A DNA stretch of 64,000 nucleotides from Vannielia litorea (GTDB lineage: Bacteria > Pseudomonadota > Alphaproteobacteria > Rhodobacterales > Rhodobacteraceae), in assembly GCF_019801175.1 (NCBI RefSeq), contig NZ_JAHVJR010000001.1:1302001-1366000 (forward strand), read 5' to 3'. A program made the translations under genes and the position numbers. Every line of letters begins with the position of its first letter. Position 1 is the stretch's first letter. The notes under the pieces were generated by a model. The model did not search any database and was not told where the DNA came from. It saw only the letters and a program-made list of their open reading frames with translations. This document shows positions 35,718 through 44,337 of this stretch, piece by piece.

Positions 35718-36023
35718 ATGGCCGAAATCACCATCGTCTACTGGCGGGATATCCCGGCACAGGTCATCGTCGGCAAGGGTCGGCGCGGGTCGAAGGCGGT
35801 GTTGCCGGAGCGTTTTGAACAGGCCATCGACCGCTGCGCCATGAAGATCGGCGCGAAGGACAGCGATGCCTACCTCTCGGAGTGGCGCAAGGTGCCCTCC
35901 GGCACGGCAGAGGGTGACCCCGATACCGTGGCGAAGGAAACCGCCCTGCGCCTTGAAAGCGAGCATGGGCCGGAGGAGATCAAGGCCCTGATCGCGAATG
36001 ATGGCTGGGCCCAATCGGCCTGA
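35718..36023 (+). CDS. PF13769-like small protein of the corrinoid C1 operon
   Basis: A 101-residue protein beginning MAEITIVYWRDIPAQVIVGKG. I match it from memory to the family labelled virulence factor (PF13769), a name without functional evidence. It has one cysteine (DRCAMK) and no signal peptide. It heads the operon with a MetF-like reductase, MtrH-like methyltransferase and corrinoid activase, so a role as accessory or electron-transfer partner in C1 transfer is plausible but inferred. ATG at 35718; the next gene starts 25 bases on. The 272-base gap upstream divides it from divergent ppx. Confidence 0.8.
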   Translation: MAEITIVYWRDIPAQVIVGKGRRGSKAVLPERFEQAIDRCAMKIGAKDSDAYLSEWRKVPSGTAEGDPDTVAKETALRLESEHGPEEIKALIANDGWAQSA

Positions 36024-36048
36024 CATGATCCGTTTCTGGGAGCGCGCC

Positions 36049-36969
36049 ATGAACATCCTCAACTTCCGCCGCAAAAGCCCCACCCCGATGAACGGGGATG
36101 TGGCTGGCTACATTCAGGGCTACTCGATCGAGGTGATGCCCCGCACCGCCGAGAAGGTGGAAGATTTCCGCGCGATCCTGCCCGAGGGCACCCGGGTCTA
36201 CATCGCCCATATCGACGGCACCCCGATTGACGACATGGTGGCGACAGCCAAGCGCATCGCCGGTGAAGGTTTCGAGGTGATGCCCCACTTCCCGGCGCGG
36301 ATCATCCCCAATGCCGCCACGCTGGCCGATTGGATCGCCCGTTACCATGGCGAGGCGGGCGTGACCCAGGGCCTGCTGCTGGGCGGCGGGATCAGCCAGC
36401 CCCACGGCGACTTTTCGGACTCCATGCAGCTGATGGAGACCGGCCTGTTTGATCGCGCCGGCTTCAAGCGTCTGCACGTGGCCGGCCACCCCGAGGGCAA
36501 CCGCGATATCGACCCGGATGGCGGCATGAAGAACGTCATGCAAGCCCTTTGTTGGAAACAGGATTTTGCCGAGCGTTCCGATGCCGAGATGGCCATTGCA
36601 ACGCAGTTCTGCTTCGAGGCGGACCCGGTGGTGAAATGGGCCGAGGATCTTGCCGCCGAGGGCGTCCGCCTGCCGATTCACATCGGCATCGCCGGGCCAG
36701 CCAAGCTGCAGACCATGATCAAGTTCGCCATCGCCTGCGGCGTCGGCCCCTCCCTGCGCGTGCTGCAACGCCGCGCCAAGGACGTAACCAAGCTGGTCCT
36801 GCCTTTCGAGCCGGGTGATGTGCTGGCCGGCCTTGCCGCCGCCCGCGCCGAGGGCCGTGCCACCAATATCGAGCAGGTGCATTTCTTCCCGCTGGGCGGG
36901 ATCAAGACCTGCGCCACTTGGGCCGCCGAAAACGGCGCGCCCGCCACCGCCCAAACCGCCCGAGCCTGA
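36049..36969 (+). CDS. MetF-like methylenetetrahydrofolate reductase
   Basis: A 306-residue TIM-barrel protein of the methylene-THF reductase family, divergent from canonical MetF. Motifs include SIEVMPRTAEKVEDF, an EGFEVMPHFPAR segment (PHFxxR is a MetF hallmark), GGGISQPHGDF and the HIGIAGPAK loop. Within this operon it probably works oxidatively, turning methyl-THF made by the MtrH-like protein into methylene-THF; this is inference. Two starts are possible: ATG 36049 (GGGAG before it) and ATG 36025, three bases after the previous stop. Confidence 0.88.
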   Translation: MNILNFRRKSPTPMNGDVAGYIQGYSIEVMPRTAEKVEDFRAILPEGTRVYIAHIDGTPIDDMVATAKRIAGEGFEVMPHFPARIIPNAATLADWIARYHGEAGVTQGLLLGGGISQPHGDFSDSMQLMETGLFDRAGFKRLHVAGHPEGNRDIDPDGGMKNVMQALCWKQDFAERSDAEMAIATQFCFEADPVVKWAEDLAAEGVRLPIHIGIAGPAKLQTMIKFAIACGVGPSLRVLQRRAKDVTKLVLPFEPGDVLAGLAAARAEGRATNIEQVHFFPLGGIKTCATWAAENGAPATAQTARA

Positions 36970-36995
36970 ACACCCGAGCCCAAAGAAAGCGCCCC

Positions 36996-37976
36996 ATGAC
37001 CCGTACCGTTATCGAGTCCAAGACCAAGACCGTCACCATCGGCTTCGACGAGCCCTTCTGCGTGATCGGCGAGCGGATCAACCCGACCGGCCGCAAGAAG
37101 CTGGCCGCCGAGCTTGAGGCCGGGGATTTCAGCACGGTCGAGCGTGACGCGCTGGAGCAGGTGGCTTGCGGCGCGACCGTGCTCGATGTGAACTCGGGCG
37201 CCGTCTTCACCAACAAGATGGCCGAAGACCCGCGCTACGCCGACAACAACTTCGTCGAGCCGATGCTGATGAAGCAGCTGATCGAGAAGGTGCAGGCAGT
37301 GGTCGACGTGCCGCTCTGCATCGACTCCTCCGTGCCCGGCGCGCTGGAGAATGGCCTCGAGCAGGCCGAGGGCCGCCCGCTGCTGAACTCGGTAACCGGC
37401 GAAGAAGAGCGGCTGGAGCTGGTGCTGCCGCTGGTGAAAAAATACAACGTGCCGGTGGTGGCGATCTCCAATGACGACACTGGCATCAGCGAAGACCCCG
37501 ACGTGCGCTTTGCGGTGGCGAAAAAGATCGTCGAGCGCGCCGCCGATTTCGGCATCCCGGCGCATGATATCGTGGTGGACCCGCTGGTCATGCCCATCGG
37601 CGCGATGGCGACCGCCGGGCATCAGGTGTTCACCCTCGTCCGGCGGCTCCGCGACGAGCTGGGCGTGAACACGACCTGCGGCGCCTCCAACATCAGCTTT
37701 GGCCTGCCGCACCGCCACGGCGTGAACGCGGCCTTCCTGCCGATGGCGATTGGCGCTGGCATGACCTCGGCGATCATGAACCCGGTGCGCGCCGTCGAGA
37801 TGGAAGCGATCCGTGCCGCGAACCTGCTGATGAACCACGACCCCAACGGCGGCGCGTGGATCGGCTTTTCGCGCGTGCTCGATGCAGTCGAGGCCGGCGA
37901 GAGCTTTGCCGAGGCCTCCAAGGCGGCCTCTTCGGCCGGTGCAGGCCGGGGCGGGCGGCGCCGTCGCCGGGCCTGA
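36996..37976 (+). CDS. Methyltetrahydrofolate:corrinoid methyltransferase (MtrH/MtgA-like)
   Basis: A 326-residue pterin-binding TIM barrel (DHPS-like) that moves methyl groups between a corrinoid protein and THF. Conserved parts: VIGERINPTGRK, TVLDVNSGA, CIDSSVPGALE, and the GASNISFGLPHRHG loop near the cofactor site. The last ten residues, GRGGRRRRRA, form a basic tail not part of the barrel; similar tails occur in the MttB-like and ASKHA proteins of this window. Its neighbours (MetF-like upstream, ASKHA activase downstream) fix the pathway. ATG at 36996. Confidence 0.92.
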   Translation: MTRTVIESKTKTVTIGFDEPFCVIGERINPTGRKKLAAELEAGDFSTVERDALEQVACGATVLDVNSGAVFTNKMAEDPRYADNNFVEPMLMKQLIEKVQAVVDVPLCIDSSVPGALENGLEQAEGRPLLNSVTGEEERLELVLPLVKKYNVPVVAISNDDTGISEDPDVRFAVAKKIVERAADFGIPAHDIVVDPLVMPIGAMATAGHQVFTLVRRLRDELGVNTTCGASNISFGLPHRHGVNAAFLPMAIGAGMTSAIMNPVRAVEMEAIRAANLLMNHDPNGGAWIGFSRVLDAVEAGESFAEASKAASSAGAGRGGRRRRRA

Positions 37977-38236
37977 GGCCGATTTGTTTCAAAACGTCGG
38001 TATCATTCCCGCCGCAGGAGCTGACGCGCTTAACCGCTTGTTAGCTCCTGTGGCGCAAATTGGACGGTATGGACATGGGGGGCCGCACTTCCCCCGCCGC
38101 CCAGAACGGGCCTGCACTTCACCCCCGCACCGCTCAGCCGTGTCTGACCGGGGGATTTGCGGCCCACTCTTGCGCCCTTCCCCGTCGCCGCGCCCTCACT
38201 TGCCTTCTCGAGGGCCACGCCGCAATCTCTCCCGCA

Positions 38237-38767
38237 GTGTCTGCAGATCTGTCTCCAACCCGGACGGCCGCGATCGTCCTGCTCGTCATCGCGATGGTGG
38301 CCGCCTTGGCCGCCGCCCTCGCGACCCCCTTCCTCTCTTGGCTCGACCGGCCCGGCTTCTCGGCTGCCGATCTGCAAATGCCGATGGAATGGACACACGA
38401 TGGGGTCAGTTACCGAGCAGATTTCGCGATTGGTGGATGGTGCGGCTTGCAGGTCACCACGGAGGTGCTTTCGCCACCCGAGCGCAAGGCCGAGTCGCGC
38501 GAGTGGAGTTTGATCATGCGCGAGTTGGGCGATGCCACGCTGCTGGTGGCGCCAGAGGCGCCGATGGGCCTGCCCGCCGCCCTCGTCACCCGGTCCCGCA
38601 GAGGCGAGGAGTTTGTGCATACCTGTCGCACCGGCGCCGGAGACACCTGCGCCCCATCAGAGCGTGGCAGCGCAATCATCCCGATTCCCGCCGAGCTGAC
38701 CGAGCATGCACAAGCCATTCTCGACGACCTGCACGCCCAGATACGCCACTGCCGCAGCGCGACCTGA
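38237..38767 (+). CDS. Membrane-anchored four-cysteine protein, first copy (start uncertain)
   Basis: Unknown family. About 176 residues from GTG 38237: one N-terminal membrane helix (TAAIVLLVIAMVAALAAALA) and a periplasmic part with four cysteines (GWCG, HTCR, DTCAP, IRHC). Cys2 and Cys3 are nine residues apart. It is a paralogue of the next gene: both share the AMVAALA helix, an EWT/EWS..Y.D strand, a TTEV segment and all four Cys positions. No ribosome site supports any start; ATG at 38060 is possible. Lies between the MtrH-like and ASKHA genes. Confidence 0.68.
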   Translation: MSADLSPTRTAAIVLLVIAMVAALAAALATPFLSWLDRPGFSAADLQMPMEWTHDGVSYRADFAIGGWCGLQVTTEVLSPPERKAESREWSLIMRELGDATLLVAPEAPMGLPAALVTRSRRGEEFVHTCRTGAGDTCAPSERGSAIIPIPAELTEHAQAILDDLHAQIRHCRSAT

Positions 38768-38831
38768 GCCGCCTCTTGCCAGAAGGCCCCCAAGCGGGCA
38801 TCCAAGGGCCGTCCGCCCGGAGGCTCGCCGC

Positions 38832-39326
38832 GTGAAACCCGTCATCATTTCCATCGCCGCCCTGCTGGTGCTGGCCATGGTCGCCGCGCTGGCGATGGGC
38901 CTTGCGCGCCGGAGCCAGACCGCGGGCAGCGGCGAAGATCAGGCTTTCCCGACCGAGTGGAGCGCGGGGCAGTTCACCTATCGGACCGATTACACCCTCG
39001 CAGATTGCGAGATGCGCATCACCACCGAGGTGGTGGAGCCCGAGGGCTTCGAGGCCGAGAACCGGGTGCTGATCGCCCCGCTCACCGCGCTGGACCCGGC
39101 GCGCATCGAGACCACAGCGCGCAACCCCGTGCTTGGCCTGCCCGGACTGCTGACCTTCCATGCCAAGCCCGGAGCGGCGGTGCGTTGCGAGTTGCGCGCA
39201 GGCGGCCCCTGCCCTACGGCGACACGCGACAAGGCGGAGCTTCAGCTGCCGCCCTTCTGGGCCGACCGGCCCGATGACCTGGCCCGGCTTGTCCGCGCCG
39301 AGATTGACGGATGCACTGCCCCATGA
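38832..39326 (+). CDS. Membrane-anchored four-cysteine protein, second copy
   Basis: A 164-residue paralogue of the preceding gene product: GTG start with GGAGG upstream, a single N-terminal helix (VIISIAALLVLAMVAALAMG), then a periplasmic domain with four cysteines (ADCEM, VRCEL, GGPCPT, DGCTAP). The C-x7-C spacing of the middle pair is the same as in the first copy, so two disulphides or a metal site are likely. The stop overlaps the ATG of the ASKHA gene (ATGA), so it belongs to the corrinoid operon by position. Function unknown. Confidence 0.75.
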   Translation: MKPVIISIAALLVLAMVAALAMGLARRSQTAGSGEDQAFPTEWSAGQFTYRTDYTLADCEMRITTEVVEPEGFEAENRVLIAPLTALDPARIETTARNPVLGLPGLLTFHAKPGAAVRCELRAGGPCPTATRDKAELQLPPFWADRPDDLARLVRAEIDGCTAP

Positions 39327-41356
39327 CCGACCCGCTCGTGATCTTCACCCCCTCGGGCAAGCGCGGCCGCGTGCCCGCCGGCACCTCGGTTCTCACCGCC
39401 GCCCGCAAGCTTGGCGTCGACCTCGACTCTGTCTGCGGCGGGCGCGGCATCTGTTCCAAGTGCCAGGTCAGCCCCGGCTTCGGCGAGTTCTCCAAGCACG
39501 GCGTCACCGTGGCCGAAGACGCGCTCACCGGGTGGAACGATGTCGAGGCCCGCTATGACCGGGTGCGCGGGCTGAAGGAGGGTCGCCGCCTCGGCTGCCA
39601 GGCCTGCATCGAAAAGGACGTCGTGATCGACGTGCCGCCCGAGAGCCAGGTGCACAAGCAGGTCATCCGCAAGAGCGCCGACACCCGCGCCATCGAGATG
39701 GACCCGGCGGTGCGGCTCTATTTGGTGGAGGTCGAAGAGCCCGACATGCACGCGCCCACGGGCGACCTCGAGCGGCTGAAGGTTGCACTGGAGAAGGCAT
39801 GGGGGATCAAAGGCTTGCAGGTCGATCCTGACCTGCTCACCGGGCTGCAACCGGCGCTGCGCAAGGGCAACTGGCAGGTCACCTGCGCGGTGCATGATGC
39901 GGGGCAAGGCCCCCGCCTGCTTGCGCTCTGGCCGGGCTTTCACGAAGGGCCGCTGCATGGCCTCGCCATCGACCTCGGCTCCACGACCATCGCCGCCCAT
40001 CTCTGCGATCTGGAGAGCGGCACGGTGCTCGCCTCGTCAGGCGTGATGAACCCGCAGATCCGTTTTGGCGAAGACCTGATGAGCCGCGTCAGCTACGCGA
40101 TGATGAACCCCGGCGGCGCGGCGGAGATGACCGCCGCCGTGCGCAGCGCGCTGGCCGACCTCGCCCGCGCCTGCGCCGAGGAGGCTGGGGTCGCGCCCGA
40201 CTCGATCTTCGAGATCACGCTGGTCTGCAACCCGGTGATGCACCACCTCGCCCTCGGGATCGACCCGGTCGAGCTGGGCCAGGCCCCCTTCGCGCTCGCC
40301 ATGTCGGATGCGCTGGAGCTGCCCGCCGCCACGCTCATGCCCGGCGCGATCCACCCGCAGGCCCGCGCCTTCGTGCTGCCCTGCATCGCCGGCCATGTGG
40401 GCGCCGATGCTGCCGCCGTTGCGCTCTCGGAAGCGCCGCACAAGTCGGACGACCTCGTGCTGGTGGTCGACGTGGGCACCAACGCCGAGATCCTGCTGGG
40501 CGACAAGCGCCGCGTGCTGGCTTGCTCCTCGCCCACCGGCCCCGCCTTCGAGGGGGCGCAGATCAGCTCGGGCCAGCGCGCCGCGCCGGGCGCCATCGAA
40601 CGGGTCGAGATCGACCCAGAGACCAAGGAGCCGCGCTTCAAGGTGATCGGCTGCGAGCTGTGGAACACCCAAGAGGGCTTCGACCTTGCCACCGCGACGA
40701 CCGGCGTGACCGGCATCTGCGGCTCCGGCATCATCGAGGCGGTGGCCGAGATGCGCATGGCCGGGCTTCTCGACCGCTCCGGGCTGATCGGCTCGGCGGA
40801 GGCCACCGGCACTGCGCGGATCACGCCGCAGGGCCGGACCTATGAATACCTCATCCACGACGGCACCGCCGAGGGCGGTCCGCGCATCACCGTGACCCAG
40901 GGCGACATTCGCGCCATCCAGCTGGCCAAATCGGCGCTCTATGCAGGGGCGCGGCTGCTGATGGATGAGCTGGGCGTCGACACGGTGGACCGCGTGGTTC
41001 TGGCCGGGGCCTTTGGCGCCCATATCAGCCCCAAGCACGCGATGGTTCTGGGGATGATCCCCGATGCGCCGCTCGCCAAGGTTACCAGCGCGGGCAATGC
41101 CGCCGGCACCGGCGCGCGGATCGCGCTGCTGAACCGGGCGGCGCGGGGCGAGGTGCAGAAGATCGTGCGCGAGATCACCAAGGTCGAAACCGCAATCGAG
41201 CCGCGCTTTCAGGAGCATTTCGTGGCTGCCAACGGCATCCCCCATGCCTCCGCCCCCTTCCCCGAGTTGAGCAAGGTGGCGCCCATGCCGGAGCCCTCCT
41301 TCAACACCGGCGGCAGCGGCGAATCGGGCGGGCGCAGGCGGCGGCGCAGCGGCTAA
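39323..41356 (+). CDS. ASKHA-domain corrinoid activation protein with ferredoxin domain
   Basis: A 677-residue protein of the RACE/RamA-like class that reduces inactive Co(II) corrinoid to Co(I) with ATP. N-terminal 2Fe-2S domain with Cys38, Cys44, Cys47 and Cys92 (VCGGRGICSKCQ; RLGCQAC). The ASKHA ATPase follows from about residue 210 (LAIDLGSTTIAAHL; VVDVGTNAEILLG; GICGSGIIEAVAEM). The C-terminus ends GGSGESGGRRRRRSG, a Gly/Arg-rich tail outside the domain. It is the last gene of the operon and the best evidence that the operon serves a corrinoid protein encoded elsewhere. Confidence 0.92.
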   Translation: MTDPLVIFTPSGKRGRVPAGTSVLTAARKLGVDLDSVCGGRGICSKCQVSPGFGEFSKHGVTVAEDALTGWNDVEARYDRVRGLKEGRRLGCQACIEKDVVIDVPPESQVHKQVIRKSADTRAIEMDPAVRLYLVEVEEPDMHAPTGDLERLKVALEKAWGIKGLQVDPDLLTGLQPALRKGNWQVTCAVHDAGQGPRLLALWPGFHEGPLHGLAIDLGSTTIAAHLCDLESGTVLASSGVMNPQIRFGEDLMSRVSYAMMNPGGAAEMTAAVRSALADLARACAEEAGVAPDSIFEITLVCNPVMHHLALGIDPVELGQAPFALAMSDALELPAATLMPGAIHPQARAFVLPCIAGHVGADAAAVALSEAPHKSDDLVLVVDVGTNAEILLGDKRRVLACSSPTGPAFEGAQISSGQRAAPGAIERVEIDPETKEPRFKVIGCELWNTQEGFDLATATTGVTGICGSGIIEAVAEMRMAGLLDRSGLIGSAEATGTARITPQGRTYEYLIHDGTAEGGPRITVTQGDIRAIQLAKSALYAGARLLMDELGVDTVDRVVLAGAFGAHISPKHAMVLGMIPDAPLAKVTSAGNAAGTGARIALLNRAARGEVQKIVREITKVETAIEPRFQEHFVAANGIPHASAPFPELSKVAPMPEPSFNTGGSGESGGRRRRRSG

Positions 41357-41701
41357 GGCCGCTCGGATCGGCGGGTTTTATCCCATGACAGGCTTTGTCA
41401 TTGGTAATGCGAGGGGCGAGGCCCCATATCAGTTTCAACGCAGCGCAGAGCTGACGGACTGAAACGATATCAAGGCAATAGACCGATGAGCATGGCCCTT
41501 TTTTCAACCCTCGCAGCGGCGCTTGGCACCGCTGCGAAGCGCGCACCGAGCGGTGGACCCGTGAGGCAACCCGCCCCGGCCGCCGTGGCCGCCCGCGCAG
41601 ATTAAGTCTCCCTCCGGCGACTGACGGACGGCACCCCAAGTCATCCTCCCCTGAACGGCCCGATTTCTCCGCGGGCCGGGGGTGCCGTCCGCGCCGGCCC
41701 T

Positions 41702-41753
41702 GCGGGGTGGAGCGTGGCAGGTCAGGCCCTGCCCCTCCGCCCCGCCTCTTTTT
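41702..41753 (+). terminator. Rho-independent terminator of an unidentified transcript
   Basis: Outer stem of 11 pairs with one G-T (41702-41712 with 41735-41745) and an inner six-pair stem, followed by CTCTTTTT. It lies about 350 bases after the ASKHA stop, too far for a simple operon end, hence possibly the end of a small RNA. Confidence 0.65.
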
Positions 41754-41760
41754 CAGCATC

Positions 41761-41789
41761 TTGACGGCGGCCCCCGGCCCCCGTATCTC
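41761..41789 (+). promoter_or_regulatory. Sigma70 promoter of tRNA-Gly
   Basis: TTGACG (41761-41766) and TATCTC (41784-41789) with 17-base spacing, ending 10 bases before the tRNA. Confidence 0.7.
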
Positions 41790-41799
41790 AGCCTTCGCG

Positions 41800-41873
41800 G
41801 CGGGTATGATGTAATGGTAGCCTGTCAGCTTCCCAAGCTGAACGCGCGGGTTCGATTCCCGCTACCCGCTCCA
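41800..41873 (+). tRNA. tRNA-Gly (anticodon CCC)
   Basis: Cloverleaf read by hand: acceptor GCGGGTA/TACCCGC, anticodon stem TCAGC/GCTGA with loop TTCCCAA (anticodon CCC), T-loop TTCGATT, encoded CCA. 74 bases. Confidence 0.96.
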
Positions 41874-41962
41874 GATTTCTCTAGACGCAGCTCCGAACGA
41901 AGCGCCAAGACGGCAGCGCTTTTGGGCCATGAAGCGTGCGCCTTCAAGGCGCCCTGCCGCCC

Positions 41963-43564
41963 TCACCGCCGTTTGCGGATGAAATCCACCAGCATACGCG
42001 TGCTGTCGTCCTTGTCGGCGCCATCGCCCTCGCCAGCGACGACGGGTTGAAGGGCCAGTGCCAGCTCCTTGCCCAGCTCCACGCCCCATTGGTCGAAGCT
42101 GTTGATCCCGAGGATCACCCCCTCAACAAACACCCGGTGCTCGTAGAGTGCGATGATCATGCCCAGCACCTCCGGCGTCAGCTCGGGGTAGAGTAGCATG
42201 GTCGAGGGGCGGGAGCCGGGGAAGGTGCGGTGCGCGGCCTGCCGCTCCAGCTCGGCCCCCTCGAAGCCCTTGGCCGCCATCAGCGCCATCGCCTCCTTCT
42301 TCGAACGACCGTTCATCAGTGCCTCGGCCTGCGCGAGGCAGTTGGAAACGAGCAGCTCGTGCTGATGGGCCAGCTCGCTCTCATGGCCGCGCGCCGCGAC
42401 CATGAACTCACAGGGCACAACCCCGGTGCCCTGATGGATCAGCTGGTAGAAGGCATGTTGGCCGTTGGTGCCCGGCTCGCCCCAGACGACCGGGCCGGAG
42501 GGCACCTTGAGCTTTTCGCCATCCATCGCCACGCGCTTTCCGTTGCTCTCCATCTCCAGCTGCTGGAGGTAGGCGGGCAGCCGGGCGAGGCGCTGGTCAT
42601 AGGGCAGCACGGCGCGGGTCGGGTAGCCGCAGATCTGGTGGTGCCAGATGCCGACGAGGGCCAGCAGCACTGGCAGATTGTCTTTGAACTCGGCGGCGCG
42701 GAAATGCCTGTCCATCGCCTGCCCGCCGCGCAGGAAGGCGCGGAAGCCCTGCGGCCCGATCGCCAGCATGAGCGAGAGCCCGATCGGCCCCCAGACAGAG
42801 TAGCGCCCGCCGACCCAATCCTCGAAGCCGAAGACGCGCTCCGCTGGGATGCCGAAGGCGGCGGTCTTTTCCATGTTTGTCGAGAGCGCGGCGAATTGCG
42901 CCTTCGGATCGCCCCCGCCCTCGCTCATCCAGGCTTTGGCGGTGGCGGCGTTGGTCATGGTCTCGATGGTGGTGAAGGTCTTGGAAGCGACGATCACCAG
43001 CGTGGTCTTGGGGTCGAGGCCGCGCAGCGTGTCGGCGATATCGGCACCGTCGACATTGGCGACGAAATGGGTGCGCGGGCCGTCGTGATAGGGCGCGAGG
43101 GCGAGGCAGGCCATCGCGGGGCCAAGATCGGAGCCGCCGATGCCGATGTTCACCACATCGGTGATCGCCCCGCCTGCGCCGGTAAAGCGCCCCTCGCGGA
43201 CCTCGTCCGAAAACGCCTCCATCCGGCCGAGCACTTCCTTGATGCCGGGCATCACATCGGCCCCGTCCACCATGACAGGCCCACCATCGATGCCCCGCAG
43301 CGCCGTGTGCAGCACCGCGCGGCCCTCGGTGTCATTGATCTTTTCGCCAGTGAACATCGCCTCGCGCTTGGCGGCCACCCCCGCCTCTTCGGCGAGTTGC
43401 ATCAGCAGCCAGAGCGCCTCGGTGTCGATGCTCGTCTTGGAAAAGTCGAACAGCATGTCGCCCATGCGGGCCGAAAAGTTGCGCGCCCGGTTCGGCGTGG
43501 CAAAGAGCTTGGCGATCGGGCGGCGGGCATGTTCGGCGTGATGGGCCCTGAGCTTCTCCCACAT
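41963..43564 (-). CDS. pgi: Glucose-6-phosphate isomerase
   Basis: Interconverts glucose-6-phosphate and fructose-6-phosphate. The 533 residues show the substrate loop NIGIGGSDLGP, ASKTFTTIETMTNA, GGRYSVWGPIGLS and the later GEPGTNGQHAFYQ and SFDQWGVELGK motifs. ATG at 43564 is favoured by GGAAAGG about ten bases upstream. It is third in the zwf-pgl-pgi operon, 98 bases after pgl. In this clade the operon feeds the Entner-Doudoroff and pentose phosphate routes. Confidence 0.96.
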   Translation of the reverse strand: MWEKLRAHHAEHARRPIAKLFATPNRARNFSARMGDMLFDFSKTSIDTEALWLLMQLAEEAGVAAKREAMFTGEKINDTEGRAVLHTALRGIDGGPVMVDGADVMPGIKEVLGRMEAFSDEVREGRFTGAGGAITDVVNIGIGGSDLGPAMACLALAPYHDGPRTHFVANVDGADIADTLRGLDPKTTLVIVASKTFTTIETMTNAATAKAWMSEGGGDPKAQFAALSTNMEKTAAFGIPAERVFGFEDWVGGRYSVWGPIGLSLMLAIGPQGFRAFLRGGQAMDRHFRAAEFKDNLPVLLALVGIWHHQICGYPTRAVLPYDQRLARLPAYLQQLEMESNGKRVAMDGEKLKVPSGPVVWGEPGTNGQHAFYQLIHQGTGVVPCEFMVAARGHESELAHQHELLVSNCLAQAEALMNGRSKKEAMALMAAKGFEGAELERQAAHRTFPGSRPSTMLLYPELTPEVLGMIIALYEHRVFVEGVILGINSFDQWGVELGKELALALQPVVAGEGDGADKDDSTRMLVDFIRKRR

Positions 43565-43662
43565 GGGTGGCATCCTTTCCGTCAATCCGCCTCGCGGACT
43601 CTATTGCTCCAAAATCGTGCAGGAAGGTTTAACGCCTTCCGAATGCTGCCCGGCGGGGCCGC

Positions 43663-44337
43663 TCAGGGCGCCCAATGCACCGTGGCTTCGCCCAGAACCG
43701 CCCGCACCGGGGCCTCCTCGGCGCTCAGGCCGCGGGCGCGGTGCAGCGCGGCCAGCTTGGCCTCGCCGGTGATCAGGATATGGGTCGAGAGCGCGCCCTG
43801 CAGCACCGGCGCGGAGAGGGTGATACGCGGCTCGCCCGCCTCTTCGGCCCGCATCGGGAGCAGGATCGGCGCGTCATGGCCAAGCGCCTCCTCCAGCCGG
43901 TCGGCGCCGGGAAAGAGCGATGCGGTGTGCATGTCGGCGCCCATGCCCAGCAGCAGGACCGAGATCGGCAGATGCGGCTTCAGCCCCTCGGCCAGCGCCT
44001 CCATCGCGTCTTCCGGGCGCTCTGCCTCGGCGTAGAGCGGCACGTAACGGGCGGCCTCGGCGGGGCCGGTCAGCAGGCGCTCGCGAATGAGCCGGGTGTT
44101 GGAGCGCGGGCTGCTCTCGGGCACCCAGCGCTCGTCGTTCAAGAACACCGTGATCCGACTCCAGTCGAGCGATTTGCGGCCCGACAGCAGGTCGAAGATC
44201 GGGCCGGGCGTGGTGCCGCCGGGCACGCAGAAGCTGGCCGCCTCGTGGGTTTCGAGCGCCATCGTCAACTCTGATGAGATCTGATCGGCCAGATCCATCA
44301 TCATCATCTCGATATCGGGGTATTCGCGCAGTTTCAT
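43663..44337 (-). CDS. pgl: 6-phosphogluconolactonase
   Basis: Hydrolyses 6-phosphogluconolactone. The 224 residues contain VPGGTTPGPIFDLL, the ITVFLNDERWVP motif, SNTRLIRERLL and the GMGADMHTASLFPG active-site region. The ATG overlaps the zwf stop (ATGA), so translation is coupled. Length is normal for the SugE/DevB type. Confidence 0.95.
   Translation of the reverse strand: MKLREYPDIEMMMMDLADQISSELTMALETHEAASFCVPGGTTPGPIFDLLSGRKSLDWSRITVFLNDERWVPESSPRSNTRLIRERLLTGPAEAARYVPLYAEAERPEDAMEALAEGLKPHLPISVLLLGMGADMHTASLFPGADRLEEALGHDAPILLPMRAEEAGEPRITLSAPVLQGALSTHILITGEAKLAALHRARGLSAEEAPVRAVLGEATVHWAP

Larger units (their letters stand above)
41357..41799 (+). other. 443-base gap with strong RNA-structure potential
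   Basis: No convincing gene. Three structures are visible: an eight-pair hairpin (41512-41519/41529-41536), a perfect 12-base inverted repeat (41626-41637/41679-41690), and a terminator hairpin followed by a T-run (41702-41753). Together with AT-richer sequence around 41440-41510 they could be a small RNA of about 200-300 bases ending at 41753. I could not match it to 6S, SRP, RNase P or a riboswitch by eye. Confidence 0.45.

Noticed and set aside
41301..41759. A 152-codon minus-strand frame across the structured gap before tRNA-Gly
   Set aside because: Overlaps the ASKHA end, is Arg/Pro-rich with no motif, and the region is better explained by RNA structure.
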